This document shows positions 1 to 12,900 of a stretch of DNA of 64,000 nucleotides, piece after piece; the first letter of the stretch is position 1, and every line of letters starts with the position of its first letter. Position numbers and translations under genes: made by a program. The DNA is from Megaleporinus macrocephalus (Eukaryota > Chordata > Actinopteri > Characiformes > Anostomidae): assembly GCA_021613375.1 (NCBI GenBank), contig CM038709.1, positions 34,863,915-34,927,914 on the forward strand, read 5' to 3'. The notes below the pieces were generated by a model. The model ran no database searches and had not been told where the DNA came from. It was given only the letters and a program-made list of their open reading frames with translations.

Positions 1-3000
1 TGGAAAACATTTACTTTGGTGATGTGCCCTGGTTTTGACTCTAAAAGACATTTACATTCTCATAACACACTGAAAATGCCTTTACTGCAGTGTAGAGGCG
101 CTAAACGGCTTTAGAAGAGACAGAATCGCTGTACAGCGTTAGTTCATCGCTAAGCGGCTTTTGAACAGGCTACAGAGTAGCCGGATTCGCTGTAGAGCAG
201 TGTTAGAACGTGAAAACATCACAGTTATGCGAAACTAGGTGTTCCATTATAAAATTGTACAAATACAACAGAAATAGTCTAGTATTATGTTTAAACTCCA
301 GAACATGAGTAAACAATCAATTTTGGCTAGAGAATCTCCACTTGATTGAAAAAGTCTTTGTGGTACTTCTAATACACCTAAAATGCGTTTACTATACAGC
401 AGACGCGCTCAAACGCCTTAGAACCGTCAGAACCGCTGTACCGAGTTAGTTCATCGCTAAACGGCTTTAAAATAGGCAGAATCGCAGCACAGCAGTGTTA
501 GAACGTGAAAACATCACAGTTATGCGAAACTAGGTGTTTCATTATAAACTTGTACAAATACAACAGAAATAGTCTAGTATTACGTTTAACTGCAGAACAT
601 GAGCAAACAATCAACTGGCGAGATGATCTTCACTTGATTGAAAAACTCATTGTGGTACGTCTAATACACCTAAAATGCGTTTACTCTACAGCAGACGCGC
701 TCAAACGCCTTAGAAGCATCAGAACCGCTGTACAGCGTTATTTTAGAGAGAAACAGTAGTTTGACTCAATACTGCATTTTCTAGCATATGTTCATGTCAG
801 ATATGAGATTTCGGGCGGTGTACTACCTTTTTTGTTTGAAACACGTGGACAACATGAACTTTGGTGACGTGCACTGGCCTAGACTCTAAAAGTCATTTAC
901 ATTCTTCTAACACACTGAAAATGCCTTTACTGCAGTGCAGAGTCGCTTAACGGCTTTAAAAGAGCCATAATCGCTGTAGAGCATATTGTTAGAATGTGAA
1001 AACATCACAGTTATGCAAAAGTTGGTTTTAAACCATAAATTCGTCCAAATACAACGTTAATAGTCTTGTATTATGTTTAATTTGCAGAACATGAGTAAAC
1101 AATTAGCTTGGATGAGAGAATCTCCACTTGATCAAAAAATTCTCTGTGGTTCGTCTAATACACATAAAATGCGTTTACTATGCAGCAGACGCGCTCAAAC
1201 GCCTTAGAACCGTCAGAACCGCTGTACAGCGGTATTTTAGAGTGGAACAGTAGTTTGACTCAATACTGTATTTTCTAGCATAAGTTCATGTCCGATATGA
1301 GATTTCGGGCGGTATACTATGTTTTTATGTAAAACATTTGGAAAACATTTACTTTGGTGATGTGCCCTGGTTTAACTGTAAAAGTCATTTACATTCTCAT
1401 AACAAACTGAAAATACGTTTACTATGCAGCAGACGCGCTCAAACGCCTTAGAACCGTCAGATCCGCTGTACCGAGTTAGTTCATCGCTAAACGGCTTTAA
1501 AATAGGCAGAATCGCAGCAGAGCAGTGTTAGAACGTGAAAACATCACAGTTATGCGAAACTAGGTGTTCCATTATAAACTTGTACAAATACAACAGAAAT
1601 AGTCTAGTATTACGTTTAACTGGAGAACATGAGCAAACAATCAACTGGCGAGATAATCTTCACTTGATTGATGAACTCATTGTGGTACGTCTAATACACC
1701 TAAAATGCGTTTACTCTACAGCAGACGCGCTCAAACGCCTTAGAAGCGTCAGAACCGCTGTACAGCGTTATTTTAGAGAGAAACAGTAGTTTGACTCAAT
1801 ACTGCATTTTGTAGCATATGTTCATGTCAGATATGAGATTTCGGGCGGTATACTATGTTTTTGTGTAAAACATTTGGAAAACATTTACTTTGGTGATGTG
1901 TCCTGGCTTTGACTCTAGAAGACATTTACATTCTCATAACACACTGAAAATGCCTTTACTGCAGTGTAGAGGCGCTAAACGGCTTATAAGAGACAGAACC
2001 GCTGTACAGTGGTATTTTAGAGTGGAACAGTAGTTTGACTCAATACTGTATTTTCTAGCATAAGTTCATGTCCGATATGAGATTTCGGGCGGTATACTAT
2101 GTTTTTATGTAAAACATTTGGAAAACATTTACTTTGGTGATGTGCCCTGGTTTAACTCTAAAAGTCATTTACATTCTCATAACACACTGAAAATACGTTT
2201 GCTATGCAGCAGACGCGCTCAAACGCCTTAGAACCGTCAGATCCGCTGTACCGAGTTAGTTCATCCCTAAACGGCTTTAAAATAGGCAGAATCGCAGCAG
2301 AGCAGTGTTAGAACGTGAAAACATCACAGTTATGCGAAACTAGGTGTTCCATTATAAACTTGTACAAATACAACAGAAATAGTCTAGTATTACGTTTAAC
2401 TGGAGAACATGAGCAAACAATCAACTGGCGAGATAATCTTCACTTGATTGATGAACTCATTGTGGTACGTCTAATACACCTAAAATGCGTTTACTCTACA
2501 GCAGACGCGCTCAAACGCCTTGGAAGCGTCAGAACCGCTGTACAGCGTTATTTTAGAGAGAAACAGTAGTTTGACTCAATACTGCATTTTCTAGCATATG
2601 TTCATGTCAGATATGAGATTTCGGGCGGTGTACTACCTTTTTTGTTTGAAACACATGGACAACATGAACTTTGGTGACGTGCACTGGCCTAGACTCTAAA
2701 AGTCATTTACATTCTCATAACACACTGAAAATGCCTTTACTGCAGTGCAGAGTCGCTTAACGGCTTTAAAAGAGCCATAATCGCTGTAGAGCATATTGTA
2801 AGAACGTGAAAACGTCACAGTAATGCAAAAGTTGGTACAATAGTCTTGTATTATGTTTAATTTGCAGAACATGAGTAAACAATTAGCTTGGATGAGAAGA
2901 ATCTCCTCTTGATCAAAAAATTCTCTGTGGTTCGTCTAATACACATAAATTGCGTTTACTATGCAGCAGACGCGCTCAAACGCCTTAGAACCGTCAGAAC

Positions 3001-6000
3001 CGCTGTACCGAGTTAGTTCATCGCTAAACGGCTTTAAAATAGGCTTTAGAATAAGCAGAATCGCTGCAGAGCAGTGTTAGAACGTGAAAACATCACAGTT
3101 ATGCGAAACTAGGTGTTCCATTATAAAATTGTACAAATACAACAGAAATAGTCTAGTATTATGTTTAAACTCCAGAACATGAGTAAACAATCAATTTTGG
3201 CTAGAGAATCTCCACTTGATTGAAGAAGTCTTTGTGGTACTTCTAATACACCTAAAATGCGTTTACTATACAGCAGACGCGCTCAAACGCTTTAGAAGCG
3301 TCAGAACCGCTGTACAGCGTTATTTTAGAGAGAAACAGTAGTTTGACTCAATACTGCATTTTCTAGCATATGTTCATGTCAGATATGAGATTTCGGGCGG
3401 TGCACTACTATGTATTTATGTAAAACATTTGGAAAACATTTACTTTGGTGATGTGCCCTGGCTTTGACTCTAAAAGTCATTTACATTCTCATAACACACT
3501 GAAAATGCCTTTACTGCAGTGCAGAGTCGCTAAACGGCTTTAGAAGAGCCAGAATCGCTGTACAGCGTTAGTTCATCGCTTAGCGGCTTTAGAACAGGCT
3601 ACAGAGTAGCCGCAATCGCTGCAGAGCGTTGTTAGAATGTGAAAACATCACAGTTATGCAAAAGTAGGTGTTCCACCATAAACTCGTCCAAATACAACAT
3701 TAATGGTCTTGTATTATGTTTAATTTGCAGAACATGAGTAAACAATTAGCTTGGATGAGAGAATCTTCACTTCATCAAAAAATTCTCTGTGGTTTGTCTA
3801 ATACACATAAAATGCGTTTATTATGCAGCAGACGCGCTCAATCACCTTAGAACCGTCAGAACCGCAGTACCGAGTTAGTTCATCGCTAAACGGCTTTAAA
3901 ATATGCAGAATAACTGCAGAGCAGTGTTAGAACGTGAAAACATCACAGTTATGCGAAAGAAAGTGTTCCATTATAAACTTGTCCAAATACAACAGAAATA
4001 GTCTAGTATTATGTTTAAACTCCAGAACATGAGTAAACAATCAATTTTGGCTTCAGAATCTCCACTTGATTGAAAAAGTCTTTGTGGTACTTCTAATACA
4101 CCTAAAATGCGTTTTACTAAGCAGCAGACGCGCTCAAACGCCTTAGAACCGTCAGAACCGCTGTACCGAGTTAGTTCATCGCTAAACGGCTTTAAAATAG
4201 GCAGAATCGCTGCAGAGCAGTGTTAGAACGTGAAAACATCACAGTTATGCGAAAGAAAGTGTTCCATTATAAACTTGTCCAAATACAACAGAAATAGTCT
4301 AGTATTATGTTTAATTTGCAGAACATGAGTAAACAATCAATTTTGGCTTCAGAATCTCCACTTGATTGAAAAAGTCTTTGTGGTACTTCTAATACACCTA
4401 AAATGCGTTTTACTAAGCAGCAGACGCGCTCAAACGCCTTAGAACCGTCAGAACTGCTGTACCGAGTTAGTTCATCGCTAAACGGCTTTAAAATAGGCTT
4501 TAGAATAAGCAGAATCGCTGCAGAGCAGCGTTAGAACGTGAAAACATCACAGTTATGCGAAACTAGGTGTTCCATTATAAAATTGTACAAATACAACAGA
4601 AATAGTCTAGTATTATGTTTAAACTCCAGAACATGAGTAAACAATCAATTTTGGCTAGAGAATCTCCACTTGATTGAAAAAGTCTTTGTGGTACTTCTAA
4701 TACACCTAAAATGCGTTTACTATACAGCAGACGCGCTCAAACGCTTTAGAAGCGTCAGAACCGCTGTACAGCGTTATTTTAGAGAGAAACAGTAGTTTGA
4801 CTCAATACTGCATTTTCTAGCATATGTTCATGTCAGATATGAGATTTCGGGCGGTATACTATGTATTTATGTGAAACATTTGGAAAACATTTACTTTGGT
4901 GATGTGCCCTGGCTTTGACTCTAAAAGTCATTTACATTCTCATAACACACTGAAAATGCCTTTACTGCAGTGCAGAGTCGCTAAACGGCTTTAGAAGAGC
5001 CAGAATCGCTGTACAGCGTTAGTTCATCGCTTAGCGGCTTTAGAACAGGCTACAGAGTAGCCGGAATCGCTGCAGAGCGTTGTTAGAATGTGAAAACATC
5101 ACAGTTATGCAAAAGTAGGTGTTCCACCATAAACTCGTCCAAATACAACATTAATGGTCTTGTATTATGTTTAGTTTGCAGAACATGAGTAAACAATTAG
5201 CTTGGATGAGAGAATCTTCACTTCATCAAAAAATTCTCTGTGGTTTGTCTAATACACATAAAATGCGTTTATTATGCAGCAGACGCGCTCAAACACCTTA
5301 GAACCGTCAGAACCGCAGTACCGAGTTAGTTCATCGCTAAACGGCTTTAAAATATGCAGAATCGCTGCAGAGCAGTGTTAGAACGTGAAAACATCACAGT
5401 TATGCGAAACTAGGTGTTCCATTATAAAATTGTACAAATACAACAGAAATAGTCTAGTATTATGTTTAAACTCCAGAACATGAGTAAACAATCAATTTTG
5501 GCTTCAGAATCTCCACTTGATTGAAAAAGTCTTTGTGGTACTTCTAATACTCCTAAAATGCGTTTTACTAAGCAGCAGACGCGCTCAAACGCCTTAGAAC
5601 CGTCAGAACCGCTGTACCGAGTTAGTTCATCGCTAAACGGCTTTAAAAAAGGTTTTAGAATAGGCAGAATCGCTGCAGAGCAGTGTTAGAACGTGAAAAC
5701 ATCACAGTTATGCAAAACTAGGTGTTCCATTATAAACTTGTACAAATACAACAGAAATAATCTAGTATTATGATTAACTGCAGAACATGAGCAAACAATC
5801 AACTTTGGCGAGATAATCTTCACTTGATTGAAAAACTCATTGTGGTACGTCTAATACACCTAAAATGCATTTTTTCTACAGCAGACGCTCTCAAACGCTT
5901 TAAAAGCGTCAGAACCACTGTACAGCGTTATTTTAGAGAGAAACAGTAGTTTGACTCAATACTGCATTTTCTAGCATATGTTCATGTCAGATATGAGATT

Positions 6001-6513
6001 TCGGGCGGTGTACTACCTTTTTTGTTTGAAACATGTGGACAACATGAACTTTGGTGACGTGCACTGGCCTAGACTCTAAAAGTCATTTAAATTCTTCTAA
6101 CACACTCAAAATGCCTTTACTGCAGTGCAGAGTCGCTAAACGGCTTTAAAAGAGCCATAATCGCTGTAGAGCAAATTGTTAGAACGTGAAAACTTCACAG
6201 TAATGCAAAAGTTGGTTTTCCACCATAAATTCCTCCAAATACAACGTTAATAGTCTTCTATTATGTTTAATTTGCAGAACATGAGTAAACAATTAGCTTG
6301 GATGAGAGAATGTCCTCTTGATCAAAAAATTCTCTGTGGTTCGTCTAATACACATAAAATGCGTTTACTATGCAGCAGACGGGCTCAAACGCCTTAGAAC
6401 AGTCAGAACCGCTGTACCGAGTTAGTTCATCGCTAAACGGCTTTAAAATAGGCAGAATCGATGCAGAGCAGTGTTAGAACGTGAAAACATCACAGTTATG
6501 CGAAAGAAAGTGT
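1..6513. repeat. Divergent left segment of the satellite
   Basis: The modules here are less regular than in the centre. There are older X variants: TTTTAGAGTGGAACAG at about 1,234 and 2,014, and forms with GGGCGGTATACTATG and GTAAAACATTTGG. Some stretches are plain monomer tandems, for example monomer starts near 3,927, 4,223 and 4,532 with a spacing of about 296-309 bp. An internal duplication with a period of about 1,450 bp links 3,286-4,200 to 4,740-5,650; both copies carry the rare GTATTTATGT and TTCATCAAAAAATTC variants. Three 84-codon open frames at 505, 1,535 and 2,315 start with GTG and are broken in most other copies of the repeat, so they are taken as chance. Confidence 0.85.
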
Positions 6514-7513
6514 NNNNNNNNNNNNNNNNNNNNNNNNNNNNNNNNNNNNNNNNNNNNNNNNNNNNNNNNNNNNNNNNNNNNNNNNNNNNNNNNNNNNNNN
6601 NNNNNNNNNNNNNNNNNNNNNNNNNNNNNNNNNNNNNNNNNNNNNNNNNNNNNNNNNNNNNNNNNNNNNNNNNNNNNNNNNNNNNNNNNNNNNNNNNNNN
6701 NNNNNNNNNNNNNNNNNNNNNNNNNNNNNNNNNNNNNNNNNNNNNNNNNNNNNNNNNNNNNNNNNNNNNNNNNNNNNNNNNNNNNNNNNNNNNNNNNNNN
6801 NNNNNNNNNNNNNNNNNNNNNNNNNNNNNNNNNNNNNNNNNNNNNNNNNNNNNNNNNNNNNNNNNNNNNNNNNNNNNNNNNNNNNNNNNNNNNNNNNNNN
6901 NNNNNNNNNNNNNNNNNNNNNNNNNNNNNNNNNNNNNNNNNNNNNNNNNNNNNNNNNNNNNNNNNNNNNNNNNNNNNNNNNNNNNNNNNNNNNNNNNNNN
7001 NNNNNNNNNNNNNNNNNNNNNNNNNNNNNNNNNNNNNNNNNNNNNNNNNNNNNNNNNNNNNNNNNNNNNNNNNNNNNNNNNNNNNNNNNNNNNNNNNNNN
7101 NNNNNNNNNNNNNNNNNNNNNNNNNNNNNNNNNNNNNNNNNNNNNNNNNNNNNNNNNNNNNNNNNNNNNNNNNNNNNNNNNNNNNNNNNNNNNNNNNNNN
7201 NNNNNNNNNNNNNNNNNNNNNNNNNNNNNNNNNNNNNNNNNNNNNNNNNNNNNNNNNNNNNNNNNNNNNNNNNNNNNNNNNNNNNNNNNNNNNNNNNNNN
7301 NNNNNNNNNNNNNNNNNNNNNNNNNNNNNNNNNNNNNNNNNNNNNNNNNNNNNNNNNNNNNNNNNNNNNNNNNNNNNNNNNNNNNNNNNNNNNNNNNNNN
7401 NNNNNNNNNNNNNNNNNNNNNNNNNNNNNNNNNNNNNNNNNNNNNNNNNNNNNNNNNNNNNNNNNNNNNNNNNNNNNNNNNNNNNNNNNNNNNNNNNNNN
7501 NNNNNNNNNNNNN
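6514..7513. other. Assembly gap of exactly 1,000 N
   Basis: The run of N is exactly 1,000 bases long and lies inside the satellite. The left edge stops just after GCGAAAGAAAGTGT in a monomer. The right edge resumes at ACGCTTTAGAAGCGT, the start of an X module. In intact copies those points are about 170 bp apart, or 170 bp plus whole repeat units. The round length therefore looks like a placeholder, and the true missing length is unknown. Confidence 0.97.
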
Positions 7514-8301
7514 ACGCTTTAGAAGCGTCAGAACCGCTGTACAGCGTTATTTTAGAGAGAAACAGTAGTTTGACCTCAATACTGCATTTCTAGCATATGT
7601 TCATGTCAGATATGAGATTTCGGGCGGTGTACTACCTTTTTTGTTTGAAACATGTGGACAACATGAACTTTGGTGACGTGCACTGGCCTAGACTCTAAAA
7701 GTCATTTAAATTCTTCTAACACACTGAAAATGCCTTTACTGCAGTGCAGAGTCGCTAAACGGCTTTAAAAGAGCCATAATCGCTGTAGAGCATATTGTTA
7801 GAACGTGAAAACTTCACAGTAATGCAAAAGTTGGTTTTCCACCATAAATTCCTCCAAATACAACGTTAATAGTCTTGTATTATGTTTAATTTGCAGAACA
7901 TGAGTAAACAATTAGCTTGGATGAGAGAATGTCCTCTTGATCAAAAAATTCTCTGTGGTTCGTCTAATACACATAAAATGCGTTTACTATGCAGCAGACG
8001 GGCTCAAACGCCTTAGAACCGTCAGAACCGCTGTACCGAGTTAGTTCATCGCTAAACGGCTTTAAACTAGGCAGAATCGCTGCAGAGCAGTGTTAGAACG
8101 TGAAAACATCACAGTTATGCGAAAGAAAGTGTTCCATTATAAACTTGTCCAAATACAACAGAAATAGTCTAGTATTATGTTTAAACTCCAAAAAATGAGC
8201 AAATAATCAACTTTGGCGAGATAATCTTCACTTGATTGAAAAACTCATTGTGGTACGTCTAATACACCTAAAATGCGTTTACTATAGAGCAGACGCGCTC
8301 A

Positions 8302-9950
8302 AACGCTTTAGAAGCGTCAGAACCGCTGTACAGCGTTATTTTAGAGAGAAACAGTAGTTTGACTCAATACTGCATTTTCTAGCATATGATCATGTCAGAT
8401 ATGAGATTTCGAGCGGTGTACTACCTTTTTTGTTTAAAACATGTGGACAACATGAACTTTGGTGACGTGCACTGGCTTTGACTCTAAAAGTCATTTACAT
8501 TCTCATAACACACTGAAAATGCCTTTACTGCAGTGTAGAGTGGCTAAACGGCTTTAGAAGAGACAGAATCGCTGTACAGCGTTAGTTCATCGCTAAGCGG
8601 CTTTAAGAACAGGCTACAGAGTAGCCAGATTCGCTGCAGAGCATTGTTAGAATGTGAAAACATCACAGTTATGCAAAAGTAGGTGTTCCACCATAAACTC
8701 GTCCAAATACAACATTAATAGTCTTGTATTATGTTTAATTTGCAGAACATGAGTAAACAATTAGCTTGGATGAGAGAATCTCCACTTGATCAAAAAATTC
8801 TCTGTGGTTTGTCTAATACACATAAAATGCGTTTACTATGCAGCAGACGCGCTCAAACGCCTTAGAACCGTCAGAACCGCAGTACCGAGTTAGTTCATCG
8901 CTAAACGGCTTTAAAAAAGGTTTTAGAATAGGCAGAATCGCTGCAGAGCAGTGTTAGAACGTGAAAACATCACAGTTATGCGAAACTAGGTGTTCCATTA
9001 TAAACTTGTACAAATACAACAGAAATAGTCTAGTATTATGATTAACTGCAGAACATGAGCAAACAATCAACTTTGGCGAGATAATCTTCACTTGATTGAA
9101 AAACTCATTGTGGTACATCTAATACACCTAAAATGCGTTTACTCTACAGCAGACGCGCTCAAACGCTTTAGAAGCTTCAGAACCGCTGTACAGCGTTATT
9201 TTAGAGAGAAACAGTAGTTTGACTCAATACTGCATTTTCTAGCATATGTTCATGTCAGATATGAGATTTCGGGCGGTGTACTACCTTTTTTGTTTGAAAC
9301 ATGTGGACAACATGAACTTTGGTGACGTGCACTGGCCTAGACTCTAAAAGTCATTTAAATTCTTCTAACACACTGAAAATGCCTTTACTGCAGTGCAGAG
9401 TCGCTAAACGGCTTTAAAAGAGCCATAATCGCTGTAGAGCATATTGTTAGAACGTGAAAACTTCACAGTAATGCAAAAGTTGGTTTTCCACCATAAATTC
9501 CTCCAAATACAACGTTAATAGTCTTGTATTATGTTTAATTTGCAGAACATGAGTAAACAATTAGCTTGGATGAGAGAATGTCCTCTTGATCAAAAAATTC
9601 TCTGTGATTCGTCTAATACACATAAAATGCGTTTACTATGCAGCAGACGGGCTCAAACGCCTTAGAACCTTCAGAACAGCTGTACCGAGTTAGTTCATCG
9701 CTAAACGGCTTTAAAATAGGCAGAATCGCTGCAGAGCAGTGTTAGAACGTGAAAACATCACAGTTATGCGAAAGAAAGTGTTCCATTATAAACTTGTCCA
9801 AATACAACAGAAATAGTCTAGTATTATGTTTAAACTCCAAAAAATGAGCAAATAATCAACTTTGGCGAGATAATCTTCACTTGATTGAAAAACTCATTGT
9901 GGTACGTCTAATACACCTAAAATGCGTTTACTATAGAGCAGACGCGCTCA
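8302..9950. repeat. Complete 1,649-bp higher-order repeat copy
   Basis: This is one alpha block (8,302-9,161, 860 bp) followed by one beta block (9,162-9,950, 789 bp). The unit boundary is set at the AACGCTTTAG that opens each X module. The next alpha block starts at 9,951 with the same sequence, so the 1,649-bp period is directly visible. Confidence 0.93.
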
Positions 9951-12900
9951 AACGCTTTAGAAGCGTCAGAACCGCTGTACAGCGTTATTTTAGAGAGAAA
10001 CAGTAGTTTGACTCAATACTGCATTTTCTAGCATATGATCATGTCAGATATGAGATTTCGAGCGGTGTACTACCTTTTTTGTTTAAAACATGTGGACAAC
10101 ATGAACTTTGGTGACGTGCACTGGCTTTGACTCTAAAAGTCATTTACATTCTCATAACACACTGAAAATGCCTTTACTGCAGTGTAGAGTGGCTAAACGG
10201 CGTTAGAAGAGACAGAATCGCTGTACAGCGTTAGTTCATCGCTAAGCGGCTTTAAGAACAGGCTACAGAGTAGCCAGATTCGCTGCAGAGCATTGTTAGA
10301 ATGTGAAAACATCACAGTTATGCAAAAGTAGGTGTTCCACAATAAACTCGTCCAAATACAACATTAATAGTCTTGTATTATGTTTAATTTGCAGAACATG
10401 AGTAAACAATTAGCTTGGATGAGAGAATCTCCACTTGATCAAAAAATTCTCTGTGGTTTGTCTAATACACATAAAATGCGTTTACTATGCAGCAGACGCG
10501 CTCAAACGCCTTAGAACCGTCAGAACCGCAGTACCGAGTTAGTTCATCGCTAAACGGCTTTAAAAAAGGTTTTAGAATAGGCAGAATCGCTGCAGAGCAG
10601 TGTTAGAACGTGAAAACATCACAGTTATGCGAAACTAGGTGTTCCATTATAAACTTGTACAAATACAACAGAAATAGTCTAGTATTATGATTAACTGCAG
10701 AACATGAGCAAACAATCAACTTTGGCGAGATAATCTTCACTTGATTGAAAAACTCATTGTGGTACATCTAATACACCTAAAATGCGTTTACTCTACAGCA
10801 TACGCGCTCAAACGCTTTAGAAGCGTCAGAACCGCTGTACAGCGTTATTTTAGAGAGAAACAGTAGTTTGCCTCAATACTGCATTTTATAGCATATGTTC
10901 ATGTCAGATATGAGATTTCGGGCGGTGTACTACCTTTTTTGTTTGAAACATGTGGACAACATGAACTTTGGTGACGTGCACTGGCCTAGACTCTAAAAGT
11001 CATTTAAATTCTTCTAACACACTGAAAATGCCTTTACTGCAGTGCAGAGTCGCTAAACGGCTTTAAAAGAGCCATAATCGCTGTAGAGCATATTGTTAGA
11101 ACGTGAAAACATCACAGTAATGCAAAAGTTGGTTTTCCACCATAAATTCGTCCAAATACAACGTTAATAGTCTTGTATTATGTTTAATTTGCAGAACATG
11201 AGTAAACAATTAGCTTGGATGAGAGAATCTCCTCTTGATCAAAAAATTCTCTCTGGTTCGTCTAATACACACACAATGCGTTTACTATGCAGCAGACGGG
11301 CTCAAACGCCTTAGAACCGTCAGAACCGCTGTACCGAGTTAGTTCATCGCTAAACGGCTTTAAAAAAGGTTTTAGAATAGGCAGAATCGCTGCAGAGCAG
11401 TGTTAGAACGTGAAAACATCACAGTTATGCGAAAGAAAGTGTTCCATTATAAACTTGTCCAAATACAACAGAAATAGTCTAGTATTATGTTTAATTTGCA
11501 GAACATGAGTAAACAATTAGCTTGGATGAGAGAATGTCCTCTTGATCAAAAAACTCTCTGTGGTTCGTCTAATACACATAAAATGCGTTTACTATGCAGC
11601 AGACGTGCTCAAACGCTTTAAAATAGGCAGATTCGCTGCAGAGCATTGTTAGAATGTGAATACATCACAGTTATGCAAAAGTAGGTGTTCCACCATAAAC
11701 TCGTCCAAATACAACATTAATAGTCTTTTATTATGTTTAATTTGCAGAACATGAGTAAACAATTAGCTTGGATGAGAGAATGTCCACTTGATCAAAAAAT
11801 TCTCTGTGGTTCGTCTAATACACATAAAATGCGTTTACTATGCAGCAGACGGGCTCAAACGCCTTAGAACCGTCAGAACCTCTGTACCGAGTTAGTTCAT
11901 CGCTAAACGGCTTTAAACTAGGCAGAATCGCTGCAGAGCAGTGGTAGAACGTGAAAACATCACAGTTATGCGAAAGAAAGTGTTCCATTATAAACTTGTC
12001 CAAATACAACAGAAATAGTCTAGTATTATGTTTAAACTCAAAAAAATGAGCAAATAATCAACTTTGGCGAGATAATCTTCACTTGATTGAAAAACTCATT
12101 GTGGTACGTCTAATACACCTAAAATGCGTTTACTATAGAGCAGACGCGCTCAAGCGCTTTAGAAGCGTCAGAACCGCTGTACAGCGTTATTTTAGAGAGA
12201 AACAGTAGTTTGACTCAATACTGCATTTTCTAGCATATGATCATGTCAGATATGAGATTTTGAGCGGTGTACTACCTTTTTTGTTTAAAACATGTGGACA
12301 ACATGAACTTTGGTGACGCTCACTGGCTTTGACTCTAAAAGTCATTTACATTCTCATAACACACTGAAAATGCCTTTACTGCAGTGTAGAGTGGCTAAAC
12401 GGCTTTAGAAGAGACAGAATCGCTGTACAGCGTTAGTTCATCGCTAAGCGGCTTTAAGAACAGGCTACAGAGTAGCCAGATTCGCTGCAGAGCATTGTTA
12501 GAATGTGAAAACATCACAGTTATGCAAAAGTAGGTGTTCCACCATAAACTCGTCCAAATACAACATTAATAGTCTTGTATTATGTTTAATTTGCAGAACA
12601 TGAGTAAACAATTAGCTTGGATGAGAGAATCTCCACTTGATCAAAAAATTCTCTGTGGTTTGTCTAATACACATAAAATGCGTTTACTATGCAGCAGACG
12701 CGCTCAAACGCCTTAGAACCGTCAGAACCGCAGTACCGAGTTAGTTCATCGCTAAACGGCTTTAAACTAGGCAGAATCGCTGCAGAGCAGTGTTAGAACG
12801 TGAAAACATCACAGTTATGCGAAACTAGGTGTTCCGTTATAAACTTGTACAAATACAACAGAAATAGTCTAGTATTATGATTAACTGCAGAACATGAGCA

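Noticed and set aside
505..2569. Three near-identical 84-codon frames in the satellite, which might be a repeated small protein gene
   Set aside because: They start with GTG, not ATG, are simply the same stretch of repeat at 505, 1,535 and 2,315, and are interrupted by stops in nearly all other copies. No sign of coding constraint.
6471..7593. Two long frames of 365-370 codons
   Set aside because: They consist almost entirely of the N run, so they have no content.
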